Assembly: GCF_000745125.1 (NCBI RefSeq) | Contig: NZ_JQNF01000005.1 | Coordinates: 496,001-560,000, forward strand | DNA from: Carnobacterium jeotgali MS3 | GTDB taxonomy: Bacteria; Bacillota; Bacilli; Lactobacillales; Carnobacteriaceae | Length of the DNA stretch: 64,000 nucleotides | Reading direction: 5' to 3' | In this document: positions 17,968 to 28,400 of the stretch, in pieces | Layout of the letters: the number at the start of each line of letters is the position of its first letter | Position numbering within the stretch: the stretch's first letter is position 1 | Notes under the pieces: generated by a model | Databases searched by the model: none | What the model saw: only the letters and a program-made list of their open reading frames with translations | What the model was told of the DNA's origin: nothing | Position numbers and translations under genes: made by a program

Positions 17968-17981
17968 CAAACAAACGTTCG
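17968..17981. promoter_or_regulatory. Probable LexA box
   Basis: On the minus strand the site reads CGAACGTTTGTTTG, matching the Gram-positive consensus CGAACnnnnGTTCG at nine of ten fixed positions. It lies between lexA and ynzC and could regulate either. Confidence 0.6.
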
Positions 17982-18065
17982 TAGATAAAGAGGATAAAAG
18001 AGTGATTTTATCAAAGAAGTTTGTTATAGTTGAACCAGAAATAAAAAAAATGCTGGAGTGATTAA

Positions 18066-18305
18066 ATGTTACCAAAAGAGCAGATGGAAAGAATAAACGT
18101 TTTAGCGAATAAAGCAAAGACCAAAGGATTGACCATACAAGAACAAGTAGAACAAAAAAAATTAAGAGACGCTTATATTGAAGCATTCCGAGGTGGAATG
18201 AGAAAAACAATTGAAGGTGTTAAAATAGTAGATGAAGAAGGTACGGATGTTACGCCTGATAAATTGAAAGACATCCAAAAAGAGAAAGGCCTTCATGGCA
18301 GATAA
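18066..18305 (+). CDS. YnzC family protein (DUF896)
   Basis: The 79-residue protein matches the UPF0291/YnzC family, a short helical hairpin followed by a variable tail. [24 protein letters not shown] and the following basic segment are characteristic. Function is unknown; in Bacillus ynzC is in the lexA-regulated yneA operon. Here it is alone and divergent from lexA, so the LexA box may also act on it. The ATG follows GGAG. Confidence 0.88.
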   Translation: MLPKEQMERINVLANKAKTKGLTIQEQVEQKKLRDAYIEAFRGGMRKTIEGVKIVDEEGTDVTPDKLKDIQKEKGLHGR

Positions 18306-18313
18306 AAAGGTTT

Positions 18314-18355
18314 GTTCATAAATGGGATAAGCATTAGATTCTCCCATTTATGAAC
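18314..18355 (+). repeat. 14-bp perfect inverted repeat after ynzC
   Basis: GTTCATAAATGGGA (18314-18327) and TCCCATTTATGAAC (18342-18355) are perfect complements around a 14-nt loop. There is no T run after it, so it is a poor intrinsic terminator. It may stabilise the ynzC mRNA end or be a binding site for a regulator of the tkt promoter that begins 19 bp later. Confidence 0.7.
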
Positions 18356-18365
18356 ATTCTGTTCG

Positions 18366-18402
18366 TGAAAGCGTTGCACTTAAAGCGGAATAATAGTAAA
18401 CT
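18366..18402 (+). promoter_or_regulatory. Promoter of transketolase gene with possible cre site
   Basis: TTGCAC (18374), a 17-nt spacer and TAAACT (18397) form a plausible sigma-A promoter. TGAAAGCGTTGCAC (18366-18379) overlaps the -35 and matches the CcpA operator consensus in its first ten of fourteen positions only. Carbon control of tkt is thus possible but weakly supported. Confidence 0.5.
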
Positions 18403-18445
18403 AATAGAGTACTAATAGAGAGTTCAAATCGAAAGGATGATTTTT

Positions 18446-20440
18446 TTGTTTGATAACACAGACCAGTTAGCAGTAAATACAATTAGAACACTAAGTATGG
18501 ATGGTATACAAAAAGCCAATTCCGGACACCCAGGCTTACCTATGGGGGCTGCTCCAATGGCTTACGCATTGTGGACTAAACAATTAAAAGTAAATCCAAA
18601 AAACTCAAAATGGTTTGACCGTGACCGTTTTGTCTTATCAGCTGGACATGGTTCAATGTTATTATACAGCTTGTTACATTTAGCTGGATATGACGTTAAA
18701 ATCGATGATTTAAAACAATTCCGTCAATGGGATAGTAAAACACCTGGACATCCAGAGGTTAACCATACTGATGGAGTAGAAGCAACTACTGGTCCTCTAG
18801 GACAAGGTATTGCAAATGGTGTAGGTATGGCTATGGCAGAAGCTCATTTAGCTGCTACTTATAATAAAGAGAGCCACACAATTGTTGATCATTTCACGTA
18901 TGCTTTATGTGGAGATGGCGATTTAATGGAAGGTGTTTCAGCTGAAGCAGCAAGTTTAGCTGCTCATTTAGAACTTGGAAAATTAGTAGTTCTTTATGAT
19001 TCAAATGATATCTCTTTAGATGGACCAACTTCAAAAGCGTTCACTGAAAATGTTGGACAACGTTTTGAAGCTTACGGTTGGCAACATATTCTTGTAAAAG
19101 ATGGCAATGATTTAGAAGAAATCAACGCAGCAATTGAAGCTGCAAAAGCTGAAACGAAAAAACCTACTTTGATTGAAGTTAAAACAATTATTGGTTTTGG
19201 AGCTCCTAATGCCGGAACACACAAAGTTCATGGTGCACCACTTGGAGCAGAAGGAATTGAAGCTGCTAAAAAAGCTTATGGATGGGAAGGCGAAGATTTC
19301 TTTGTTCCTACCGAAGTAGCAGAACGTTTTAAAGAAACTATGGTAGATAAAGGAGCAAAAGCTGAAGAAGAGTGGAAAGCTGCATTTGAAGCATACCGCA
19401 CTGAATATCCAGAACTAGCTAAACAGTTTGAAATGGCATTAAGCAATGAATTGCCAACAGATTGGGATGCTGAATTGCCAACTTATAATGTTGAAGATGA
19501 TGCATTAGCTTCTCGTGTAACCGGTAGCCAAGCTCTAAATGCGATTGCAAAAAAAGTTCCATATTTCTGGGGCGGTTCTGCTGACTTATCTTCATCTAAT
19601 AACACGATGATCGCAGATGTAAAAGATTTCCAAGCTGGTCAATATGATGGCAGAAACATCTGGTTTGGTGTTCGTGAATTTGGTATGACAGCTGCTATGA
19701 ATGGAATTGCCTTGCATGGCGGTTCTAGAGTATATGGCGGTACTTTCTTCGTATTTACGGATTACTTGCGTGCGGCTGTTCGTTTAGCAGCTATTTCAAA
19801 ACTCCCAGTAACATATGTATTTACACATGATTCTGTTGCTGTTGGGGAAGATGGACCAACGCATGAACCTGTTGAACAACTTTCTAGTTTACGTGGCATG
19901 CCTAATTTATCAATCTTACGTCCAGCAGACGGCAATGAAGTTGTTGCTGCATGGGAGTTAGCGTTGACTTCAACAGATCACCCTACAATGTTGGTATTGT
20001 CTCGTCAAAACTTACCTGTATTGCCTGGAACTAAAGAAGGGGCACGTACAAATGTTGCTAAAGGAGCTTATGTTATTTCAGCTCAAGCTGGTGAAAAACC
20101 AGAAGGGATTTTATTAGCATCTGGATCAGAAGTTGCATTAGCTATTGAAGCTCAAAAAGTTTTGAAAGAAAATGGAACAGATGTTTCAGTTGTTTCAGTA
20201 CCAAGTTTTGATCTATTCGACAAACAAGATGCTGCCTATAAAGAAAGTGTCTTACCAAATGATGTACGAAAACGTGTATCTATTGAAATGGGTGCTACTT
20301 TCGGTTGGGAACGTTATGTTGGTTTAGATGGTGCTACAATCGGTATCGACAAATACGGTGCAAGTGCACCTGGTGCAACTGTTATTGAAAATTATGGTTT
20401 CACGGTAGAAAATGTTGTAGAAACATTCAATAACTTATAA
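18446..20440 (+). CDS. tkt: Transketolase
   Basis: The 664-residue enzyme transfers two-carbon units in the pentose phosphate pathway with thiamine pyrophosphate. The N-terminal domain has [16 protein letters not shown] and the TPP/metal motif [19 protein letters not shown] with DSNDISLDG. The pyrimidine domain has [15 protein letters not shown] with the catalytic Glu, and [23 protein letters not shown] at 18446 lies eight bases after AAGGA; the ATG at 18437 overlaps that ribosome site. It is monocistronic with its own promoter and a terminator. Confidence 0.96.
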   Translation: MFDNTDQLAVNTIRTLSMDGIQKANSGHPGLPMGAAPMAYALWTKQLKVNPKNSKWFDRDRFVLSAGHGSMLLYSLLHLAGYDVKIDDLKQFRQWDSKTPGHPEVNHTDGVEATTGPLGQGIANGVGMAMAEAHLAATYNKESHTIVDHFTYALCGDGDLMEGVSAEAASLAAHLELGKLVVLYDSNDISLDGPTSKAFTENVGQRFEAYGWQHILVKDGNDLEEINAAIEAAKAETKKPTLIEVKTIIGFGAPNAGTHKVHGAPLGAEGIEAAKKAYGWEGEDFFVPTEVAERFKETMVDKGAKAEEEWKAAFEAYRTEYPELAKQFEMALSNELPTDWDAELPTYNVEDDALASRVTGSQALNAIAKKVPYFWGGSADLSSSNNTMIADVKDFQAGQYDGRNIWFGVREFGMTAAMNGIALHGGSRVYGGTFFVFTDYLRAAVRLAAISKLPVTYVFTHDSVAVGEDGPTHEPVEQLSSLRGMPNLSILRPADGNEVVAAWELALTSTDHPTMLVLSRQNLPVLPGTKEGARTNVAKGAYVISAQAGEKPEGILLASGSEVALAIEAQKVLKENGTDVSVVSVPSFDLFDKQDAAYKESVLPNDVRKRVSIEMGATFGWERYVGLDGATIGIDKYGASAPGATVIENYGFTVENVVETFNNL

Positions 20441-20446
20441 TATATG

Positions 20447-20486
20447 GCCATGTAAGTTGGTATTTTCACTTACATGGCTTTCTTTT
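20447..20486 (+). terminator. tkt terminator
   Basis: GCCATGTAAGT and ACTTACATGGC pair around a short loop and are followed by TTTCTTTT. Confidence 0.85.
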
Positions 20487-20602
20487 GTGCAAATTTGTCA
20501 TGAAATATGACTTTTTAGCTTCATAAATAGAATTTTAGTTTATTTTTTTACTATTATTTAGTACAATTAAGACTTGAGAGGTTTGAAAGGAGTGAATCAA
20601 AA

Positions 20603-20839
20603 ATGAATTTAGGTCTTGCTATCTTTTTAATTATTTTAGCTTTGGTTGGTGGAGCTGTCGGTGGATTCTTTATTGCTAGAAGATACATGATGGATTATTT
20701 CAAAAAAAATCCACCAGTTGACGAAAACATGTTGCGTATGTTAATGATGCAAATGGGACAAAAACCATCAGAAAAGAAAATTAAACAAATGATGTCGTCA
20801 ATGAAAACACAAACAACAAAAACGACTAAAAAAAAATAA
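20603..20839 (+). CDS. yneF: YneF family membrane protein (UPF0154)
   Basis: The 78-residue protein has one N-terminal membrane segment (about 3-25, with [14 protein letters not shown]). A Met/Lys-rich cytoplasmic part follows, containing [18 protein letters not shown], the family hallmark. Function is unknown. It lies after tkt as in Bacillus but has its own leader; AAAGGAG precedes the ATG. Confidence 0.9.
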   Translation: MNLGLAIFLIILALVGGAVGGFFIARRYMMDYFKKNPPVDENMLRMLMMQMGQKPSEKKIKQMMSSMKTQTTKTTKKK

Positions 20840-20868
20840 GTGCATAAACTGGCTTATTAGAATGAATT

Positions 20869-20900
20869 GCGAACAGATTGTTATCTGTTCGCGTTTTTTT
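20869..20900 (+). terminator. yneF terminator
   Basis: GCGAACAGAT and ATCTGTTCGC form a 10-bp stem with a 4-nt loop, followed by GTTTTTTT. Confidence 0.9.
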
Positions 20901-20937
20901 ATTTTAATTAAGAATAAATAAAAGGTGGGGGAATAAG

Positions 20938-22689
20938 ATGGGGATCTATAAAAAATTAGGTTGGTTTTTTAAACAAGAGAAAAAAGCATACGTGACAGGT
21001 GTTTTATTTTTATTTCTTGTAGCGATCATTCAATTAGTGCCTCCTAGAATAATAGGGATCATTGTAGATGAAGTTGCTCAAGGAACGTTAACGCTAACTA
21101 AGTTAGTTCAATGGCTAAGTCTATTAGGCATTGCTGCACTCGCTACTTATTTGTTTCGTTATATTTGGCGTGTGAATATTTGGGGAACCTCTGCAAAGTT
21201 AGAACGGATACTTAGAACACGGTTATTTAATCACTTCACTGAAATGGATAACAGCTTTTTTCAAAAGTATCGCACAGGAGATTTAATGGCTCATGCAACA
21301 AATGATTTAACAGCTGTTCGGAACGTTGCCGGTGGAGGGATATTGACCTTAGCTGATTCAATCATTACAGGCGGTACTACGATTATTGCGATGGCTTTAG
21401 TTGTTGACTGGAGATTGACGTTGATTGCTTTAATTCCACTCCCGTTGTTGGCTATAGCTTCACGCGTTTTAGGTTCTAAGTTACATGAACGGTTTAGAGG
21501 AGCGCAAGCAGCTTTTTCTAATATGAATGATAAAGCTCAAGAGAGTATTTCAGGAATGAAAGTGATAAAAACATTTGGTCAAGAAGATGAAGATGTTGAG
21601 GAGTTCAGTAATAAAACAAAACAAGTGGTTACTGAAAACAAAAAAGTGTATAAAATCGACTCTTTATTTGATCCTACGATTACTTTTATAATGGGAATTT
21701 CATACGTATTAACCATCGTAATGGGTGGAATCTATATCAATTCAGGTGTTATCTCGATTGGTGAATTGGTTTCTTTTATTAATTACATCGCTATGCTTGT
21801 ATGGCCAATGTTTGCAATTGGACGTTTATTTAATATATTGGAACGTGGAAGTGCAAGTTATGACCGTGTTGAGAAATTACTTTTAGAGAAATCTAAAATT
21901 GTTGAAAGACCTGCTGCTTTAACTAAAGCAATTAAAGGAAATATTCATTATTCGGTTGAGAAATTCTCTTATCCTAAATCAACTGTTTTAGCGCTTAAAG
22001 AAGTTCACTTTGAATTGAAACGTGGACAAACATTAGGTGTAGTAGGAAAAACAGGAGCAGGGAAAACGAGTATCTTTAGGTTGCTACTAAGAGAATATGA
22101 CCGTTATCACGGACGTATTTTGTACGGAAATGAAGATATAAGAAATTATACTTTAGATGCTTTGTTGCAGCATATTGGATACGTACCTCAAGATCAATTC
22201 TTATTCTCAACAAGTATCAAAGAGAATATTCGCTTTGCAGATCCAGATTTGTCACAAGAAGAAGTTGAAAAAGCCGCAGAACTAACGGCAATTCATACCG
22301 ACGTCATGGAAATGCCTGATGCGTATAATACCGTAGTTGGTGAACGCGGGGTTTCTTTATCTGGAGGTCAAAAACAGCGGATTGCAATTGCTCGTGCCTT
22401 AATTATTAAACCAGAATTATTGATTTTAGATGATGCCTTATCAGCGGTTGATGCTAAAACCGAAGAAAAGATATTATCTGCATTGAAAAAAGAGCGTTCT
22501 GAACAAACGACGATTATTGCTGCGCATCGAATTAGTAGTGTGATGCATGCAGATGAAATTATTGTGATTGATAATGGAGAAGTGATTGAAAGAGGAACGC
22601 ATATTGATTTGCTGCTTCAAAATGGATGGTACAAAGAAATGTTTGACAGTCAACAACTTGAAAGAAAAATTGAAGGAGGTGCAGACTAA
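20938..22689 (+). CDS. Heterodimeric ABC exporter, subunit 1 (BmrC/YheI, LmrC type)
   Basis: The 583-residue protein has an N-terminal six-helix exporter membrane domain (about 15-310) and a C-terminal ATPase domain. Walker A is GKTGAGKTS, the signature LSGGQKQR is intact, and Walker B reads LLILDDALSAVD. The usual catalytic Glu after Walker B is Asp, the mark of the degenerate site in heterodimeric exporters such as BmrCD and LmrCD. These export drugs or lipids. Its stop codon overlaps the start of subunit 2 by one base (TAATG), so the two are translationally coupled. Substrate is unknown. Confidence 0.9.
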   Translation: MGIYKKLGWFFKQEKKAYVTGVLFLFLVAIIQLVPPRIIGIIVDEVAQGTLTLTKLVQWLSLLGIAALATYLFRYIWRVNIWGTSAKLERILRTRLFNHFTEMDNSFFQKYRTGDLMAHATNDLTAVRNVAGGGILTLADSIITGGTTIIAMALVVDWRLTLIALIPLPLLAIASRVLGSKLHERFRGAQAAFSNMNDKAQESISGMKVIKTFGQEDEDVEEFSNKTKQVVTENKKVYKIDSLFDPTITFIMGISYVLTIVMGGIYINSGVISIGELVSFINYIAMLVWPMFAIGRLFNILERGSASYDRVEKLLLEKSKIVERPAALTKAIKGNIHYSVEKFSYPKSTVLALKEVHFELKRGQTLGVVGKTGAGKTSIFRLLLREYDRYHGRILYGNEDIRNYTLDALLQHIGYVPQDQFLFSTSIKENIRFADPDLSQEEVEKAAELTAIHTDVMEMPDAYNTVVGERGVSLSGGQKQRIAIARALIIKPELLILDDALSAVDAKTEEKILSALKKERSEQTTIIAAHRISSVMHADEIIVIDNGEVIERGTHIDLLLQNGWYKEMFDSQQLERKIEGGAD

Positions 22690-24470
22690 TGGAACAGGAA
22701 TCAGTGTGGTCAAAATCATTTACAACTAAAGAACAAATGACAATTTTAAAACGGATCATTAAGTTTGCTTCACCTTTTAAACTTCAATTTTCAGTTGGTA
22801 TCCTATTTGGCGTTTTATTAGCCGTTACAAACATTCTTTTGCCAAGGATTCTTCAAGTTTTTATTGATGAGTATTTAGCAAAAGGAACGGCTACAAACCG
22901 AGTTATCGGTCTGTTTGCCTTACTTTATTTTGGTATGACGTTAGTAAAAATTATTTTTTGGTATCTGAACTTGTATCTCTATAATATGGCTTCTGAGAAG
23001 ACTGTTGAAAACATCAGAAATGCGATCTTTAAAAAGCTACACACGTTAGGTATGCGTTTTTTTGATCAAACTCCTGCTGGTTCAATCGTTACGAGAGTGA
23101 CAAATGATACAGAAACGATTAAAGAATTTTGGTCAGTATTTCTTACGATCCTACAAGGGATATTAGCTGTAACAACATCGCTTTTCGCTATGTTGTTATT
23201 AGATGTTAAGATTTCTCTTTGGATTGTTGCGTTGATTCCAGTGTTAGGAGTCGTTATTTGGTATTATCAAAAATATAGTTCTCGCTTGTATCGTAACATG
23301 AGAGAAAAATTAAGCCTGCTAAATTCAAAATTAGCAGAATCGGTTAATGGTATGAGTATTATTCAACAGTTCCGTCAAGAAAAAAGGTTGCAAAAAGAAT
23401 TTGACGAAACCAATATGGACTATTACAAATTACGTTATGCCATGGTAAAAACGAATTCCATTTTACTGAGTCCAGTAATTGACTTTTTATACACGTTCTC
23501 TTTAATTATGATTTTGGGTTTCTTTGGATATGAGTCATTGAATGGTCCCGTTAGTGTTGGTGTGATTTATGCATTCACTTCTTATGCTCGTAATTTCTTT
23601 AATCCTATGACAAGCATGATGGATAGTTTAAGTATTTTTCAAGATGGAATTGTTTCTAGCAGCCGTGTTTTAGATGTGTTAGATAATGAAGAATACACAC
23701 CGCAACAAAATGAGACGGCTGAAGCTAAAATTCAAGATGCTAAGATTGAATTTAGAAACGTGAGCTTTTCTTATGATGGAAAACACACTGTTTTAAATAA
23801 TATTTCTTTCACTGCATTTCCAGGTCAAACGGTTGCTCTAGTTGGACACACTGGAAGTGGGAAAAGTTCTATTATCAATGTGATGATGCGTTTTTATGAA
23901 TTCAATGAAGGAGAGATTTTGATTGATGATATTCCAATCAAAAACTATCGGATAGATGAATTAAGAAAGAAAATGGGATTAGTTTTACAAGATTCCTTTT
24001 TATTTTATGGGACAATCAAAGACAATATTCGTTTGAAAGATCCTTCTATCACAGATTTTCAAATAGAAGAAGCGGCTCGATTTGTTCAAGCGGATACTTT
24101 TATTGAAAAATTACCGAATCAATACGATTCTAAAGTGATTGAACGAGGAGCAAGTTATTCAACAGGACAAAAACAATTGATTTCTTTCGCGAGTACAATT
24201 GTGACAGATCCTAAAATTCTGATATTAGATGAAGCAACGGCAAATATAGATACAGAAACCGAAGCTTTGATTCAAGAGGGTCTGAAAAAAATGCGCAAAG
24301 GGCGAACAACGTTAGCTATTGCCCATCGTTTATCTACGATTCGCGATGCAGATTTAATACTTGTATTGGATCATGGTAAAATCGTCGAACGTGGTACACA
24401 TGATCAGCTGATTCAACAAAATGGTATCTACTTTGATATGTATCAATTGCAAAATAATGGTATCCACTAA
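22689..24470 (+). CDS. Heterodimeric ABC exporter, subunit 2 (BmrD/YheH, LmrD type)
   Basis: The 593-residue partner has a six-helix membrane domain (about 25-330) and an ATPase domain with Walker A GHTGSGKSS, Walker B ILILDEATANID and the catalytic Glu intact. Its signature motif is altered to YSTGQKQ in place of LSGGQ. In the dimer this motif pairs with Walker A/B of subunit 1, whose Glu is replaced. The two defects thus fall in the same composite site, leaving one competent ATP site. It is shorter than BmrD (about 670) because it lacks a large extracytoplasmic insertion. Confidence 0.9.
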   Translation: MEQESVWSKSFTTKEQMTILKRIIKFASPFKLQFSVGILFGVLLAVTNILLPRILQVFIDEYLAKGTATNRVIGLFALLYFGMTLVKIIFWYLNLYLYNMASEKTVENIRNAIFKKLHTLGMRFFDQTPAGSIVTRVTNDTETIKEFWSVFLTILQGILAVTTSLFAMLLLDVKISLWIVALIPVLGVVIWYYQKYSSRLYRNMREKLSLLNSKLAESVNGMSIIQQFRQEKRLQKEFDETNMDYYKLRYAMVKTNSILLSPVIDFLYTFSLIMILGFFGYESLNGPVSVGVIYAFTSYARNFFNPMTSMMDSLSIFQDGIVSSSRVLDVLDNEEYTPQQNETAEAKIQDAKIEFRNVSFSYDGKHTVLNNISFTAFPGQTVALVGHTGSGKSSIINVMMRFYEFNEGEILIDDIPIKNYRIDELRKKMGLVLQDSFLFYGTIKDNIRLKDPSITDFQIEEAARFVQADTFIEKLPNQYDSKVIERGASYSTGQKQLISFASTIVTDPKILILDEATANIDTETEALIQEGLKKMRKGRTTLAIAHRLSTIRDADLILVLDHGKIVERGTHDQLIQQNGIYFDMYQLQNNGIH

Positions 24471-24480
24471 AAAAACAAAA

Positions 24481-24512
24481 AAAAGAAAAGTCAGCGACTT
24501 TTCTTTTTTTTG
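24481..24512. terminator. Bidirectional terminator, ABC exporter / plsC
   Basis: AAAAGAAAAGTC and GACTTTTCTTTT form a 12-bp stem with a 3-nt loop between convergent genes. Confidence 0.85.
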
Positions 24513-24513
24513 T

Positions 24514-25134
24514 TTATTTTTTGTACTCATATTTAAATGTAGGGTCTATCTCTAAGTCCAATTGATCAAAAGCTTGTTGGATTTGTTCGTCAATCAATTT
24601 CAAGTTTTCTTTTGTTAGTTTAACTGTGCGATCGATAATAATCGGATCTCCAAAACGAACGGTCACTTTTTTTCTTTTTAAAATCCCGCCTAATTTCAAT
24701 GGTCCTTGATAAACAGCTGGAATAATGGGTACGCCGCTTAGTTTAGCAATCGTAGCTGCGCCTCCTTTTATTTCGTTTGAATGTCTGGTTCCAGTAGGGA
24801 AAATCATTAGACTTAAATCGCCTTTTTTTAAGATTTTTACAGGCGTTTTAATCGCGCTAGGTCCTGGATTAGCACGATCTACAGGAAAGGCGTTGGCATG
24901 TCTAATGATCCAACTAAGAATGGGATTTTTGAATAATTCTTTTTTTGCCATAAAAGTAAACGGTTTAGGACTAGCAGCTAAAGCTAGATAAACAGGATCA
25001 ATATACGTTCTATGTGGTGCAACTAATATATAAGATGAATCAGTGGGGAGTTTGTCGCGGTTTTCATAATGAGCATTGCCATTTAGGATCGCTAATAAAA
25101 AGCGTAAAGTGGCTCTTAATAGTCTATAAAACAA
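24514..25134 (-). CDS. plsC: 1-acyl-sn-glycerol-3-phosphate acyltransferase (PlsC family)
   Basis: The 206-residue protein has the acyltransferase HX4D motif as APHRTYID (block I) and block III as FPTGTRHS, where the common FPEGTR has Thr for Glu. VPIIPAVYQG is block IV. PlsC-type enzymes make phosphatidic acid from lysophosphatidic acid at the membrane. A hydrophobic N-terminal stretch (about 1-18) could be a membrane anchor. It is convergent with the ABC exporter genes. Substrate assignment rests on family membership. Confidence 0.85.
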   Translation of the reverse strand: MFYRLLRATLRFLLAILNGNAHYENRDKLPTDSSYILVAPHRTYIDPVYLALAASPKPFTFMAKKELFKNPILSWIIRHANAFPVDRANPGPSAIKTPVKILKKGDLSLMIFPTGTRHSNEIKGGAATIAKLSGVPIIPAVYQGPLKLGGILKRKKVTVRFGDPIIIDRTVKLTKENLKLIDEQIQQAFDQLDLEIDPTFKYEYKK

Positions 25135-25402
25135 AATAATTCAACCTCTTTTTCATTCAATTTTCTAGTGCATTTTTATACTAATAGTATGATTCATAAC
25201 CCATATTTTAGCAAGTTATTTTTGAGTTACCCCATTTGGAATGAAGATTCAAAGAATTTTATGATAAAAACAAGCTGAAATCCTATAGTAGTAAAAGAAA
25301 AAATTTTCTTTTTTAGCCATAATGACGTACAATAGAGAGATAGAAAAAAACGTGCTTGAAAACAATTATTTTATGAAAAGCAAGAAAGTAGGGGAATGTT
25401 GA

Positions 25403-28400
25403 ATGAAATGGAGTATACCAGAACGCGTTATTGAGCAGGGAAGACAATATGTTGCAGAGAAACGCGTCCTTTCAGTCAACTCGTTTTTAGATAAGAAAAT
25501 ATGGTCTGCAGAAGTTATGGGAAGCGACATTTTTCATGTTGAGTTAGATGGTTCTACAAAAGAGGATGATTTTTGTGAATGTCTATATTGGAAAAACCAT
25601 GGCTATTGTAAACATACAGTTGCTGTTGAGTTGGAATTGAGAGATAGAAAAATTAGTCGGGTTATGACAGCCGAAAATGCTAAACAAGTCGCTGTGGATT
25701 CTCCAAATCCAGGTCAAGAGTTAACGGAGTCCTTTACTCGGATATTTTTAAATGAAAACAGAAAAAAAACAACGGTAACCAAACAAAAACAATCATTAAA
25801 ATTAGAATATAGAATTGAAATCAAACCAATGACAACTGCGCTCATAAGATCTTCATTTGATGTGCTTGCTCTTAGCCTTAAAGCTGGAACAGATAAAATG
25901 TATATTGTAAAAGATTTACCGTTATTTTTAGAAAGTTTTATAAAAAAAGAAACTGTTGAATTGAAATCAGGTCAGGAAATTAATTTCAAAGATATTTCTA
26001 TTGAACAAGAAGATAGTGAGATTTTAGCGAATTTGTATAAGCAACAGAGATCGATTCAATTAATTTCGGGCGAACACAAAGATGCTAAATCACTCTTAGC
26101 CAATAGCCGGTTCTTGATTTTAATGACCGCTTTAGCCGAAGCAACTATTCAAGATTTGCAAGATAGCGGAAATTTAAACTTTATTACAAAAACAAACACC
26201 TATAAGACGATGATGTTTGTGGAAGAAAAAATGCCTTTTTCTTTTGACATCTCTCAAAAAAATAGTACGGTCACTTTATCTATCACAGGGCTAGCAGATA
26301 GTCATTTAAAAGAATACGATTGGTTTGTGTCTGATAACGTTGTTTTCCAACCATCGCTAGAACAAATGCGTGCGTATCGTCCGTTGCAACAGTTTTTGCA
26401 ACGGTATGAAGGCGATAATATCATTATAGAATCTGCTGATATGCCTGATTTCACTGCTTACGTTATGCCGTTACTCGTGAAGATAGGAACGGTCTCTATA
26501 GATGATCAATTGAAAGACTCTTTTGTACAAGAGCCCTTATTAACAGCTGTCTATTTTGAATACCGTAATGAAGCGGTACATGCTACCGTAGAGTTTAATT
26601 ACAAACATATGATTTTATCTACAGATCCTACTAAAAATCAATTGCCAGAAGAAGGCGTCCAGATTATTAGAGATAGTGAAAAAGAAATGAAAATCATCAA
26701 TCAATTAATCGGATTTGATTACCACCGAACTGAAACAAGTTATACGAAACGAATGGTTCGTGATGATGACTTTTATGCATTGTTTACGAAAGAAATTCCA
26801 ACATTAGAACTGGATGCTACTGTTTATGTAGATGATTTATTGGACAGTATGTTTTTGAACCAAATAGATCCAGAAACCATTATTGATCTACAAAACGAAG
26901 GATCGTTTTTAGATGTTCGTTTCGATATCAAAGGAATCACACCTGAAGAAGTTGATGATGTGTTGAAAAGTTTAATCGAAAAGAGAGCTTTTCATAAATT
27001 TGATAATGGAACGATTCTTTCCTTGGAGTCAGAAAGTTTCAGACAAGTCAGTGATGTGTTAAATGAGTTGAGAGTCACTAAGAAATTTCAAAATGGTGGA
27101 GTTCAATTGCCTAGCTATCGCGGACTTGAATTAAATGAAAAATTTTCAATGGATGAAAAAACTAAAGGAACCGTATCAAAGAAATTCAAGAATTTGATTC
27201 ATGATTTGAACTTTCCAGAAGAATTTGAAGTTGATGTACCTAAATCGTTAAAAGCAGAGTTAAGACCGTATCAAAAAACAGGTTTCCAATGGTTGAAGAT
27301 GTTGTCTAAATATGGATTTGGCGGTATTTTAGCGGATGATATGGGACTTGGGAAAACGATTCAAGTCATTACGTATATGTTGTCGGAAATAGAAGAAAAG
27401 GGCCAGAATGATCCTTTCCTAATTGTCGCTCCAGCGTCATTAATCTACAATTGGCACTTTGAAATTGAAAAATTTGCGCCTTCGATTGAAAGCATTGTCG
27501 TTTCAGGCACAGCTGAAGAAAGAATGCAGTTAATTGAAAATGTTAAACCAAACCAAGTATTGATTACGTCTTATCCTAGTTTTAGACAAGATGTCGTTCA
27601 TTATAAGCAGTCTCCTTTTAGTACGTTGATTTTAGATGAGTCGCAAATGGTGAAAAATCATAATACCAAGACTTCTCAAGCGCTAAGAGACCTGACGATT
27701 AAAAAACGATTTGCGTTGAGTGGAACGCCGATAGAAAATAAAATAGAAGAATTATGGGCTATTTTCCAACTAATCATGCCTGGATTTTTCCCTTCAGTCA
27801 AAAAATTCAAAACACTTCCAAATGAACAAATTGCTAAAATGATTCGTCCGTTTGTATTAAGACGAATTAAGAAAGATGTTTTAAAAGAATTGCCTGATAA
27901 AATTGAAACGAATCTATACAGCCAAATGACTAAAGAACAAAAAACGGTCTACCTTGCTTACTTACAAAGAATTCAAGAAAGTGTCAATAGCATGAATGGA
28001 GCCGAATTTAAAAAGAACCGTATCGAGATTTTAGCTGGCTTGACACGTCTAAGACAGATTTGTTGTGATCCTAAATTATTCATAGATGATTATGAAGGCG
28101 ACTCAGGAAAACTGGAGCAATTAAAAGAAACAGTTCAAACTGCAAGAGAAAATGGCAGACGCATCTTGATTTTTTCTCAATTCACGTCAATGCTTGCTAT
28201 CATTGAAAAAGAATTAGCGCAACAAAGTGTTGAAACATTCTATTTAAGCGGTCAAACGAAACCGAAAGAACGAATTGAAATGGTTAATCGATTTAACGCA
28301 GGAGAAAAAGAAGTCTTTCTTATTTCGCTTAAGGCTGGTGGGACTGGTCTAAATCTTACGGGTGCAGACATGGTTATCCTTTATGATTTATGGTGGAATC

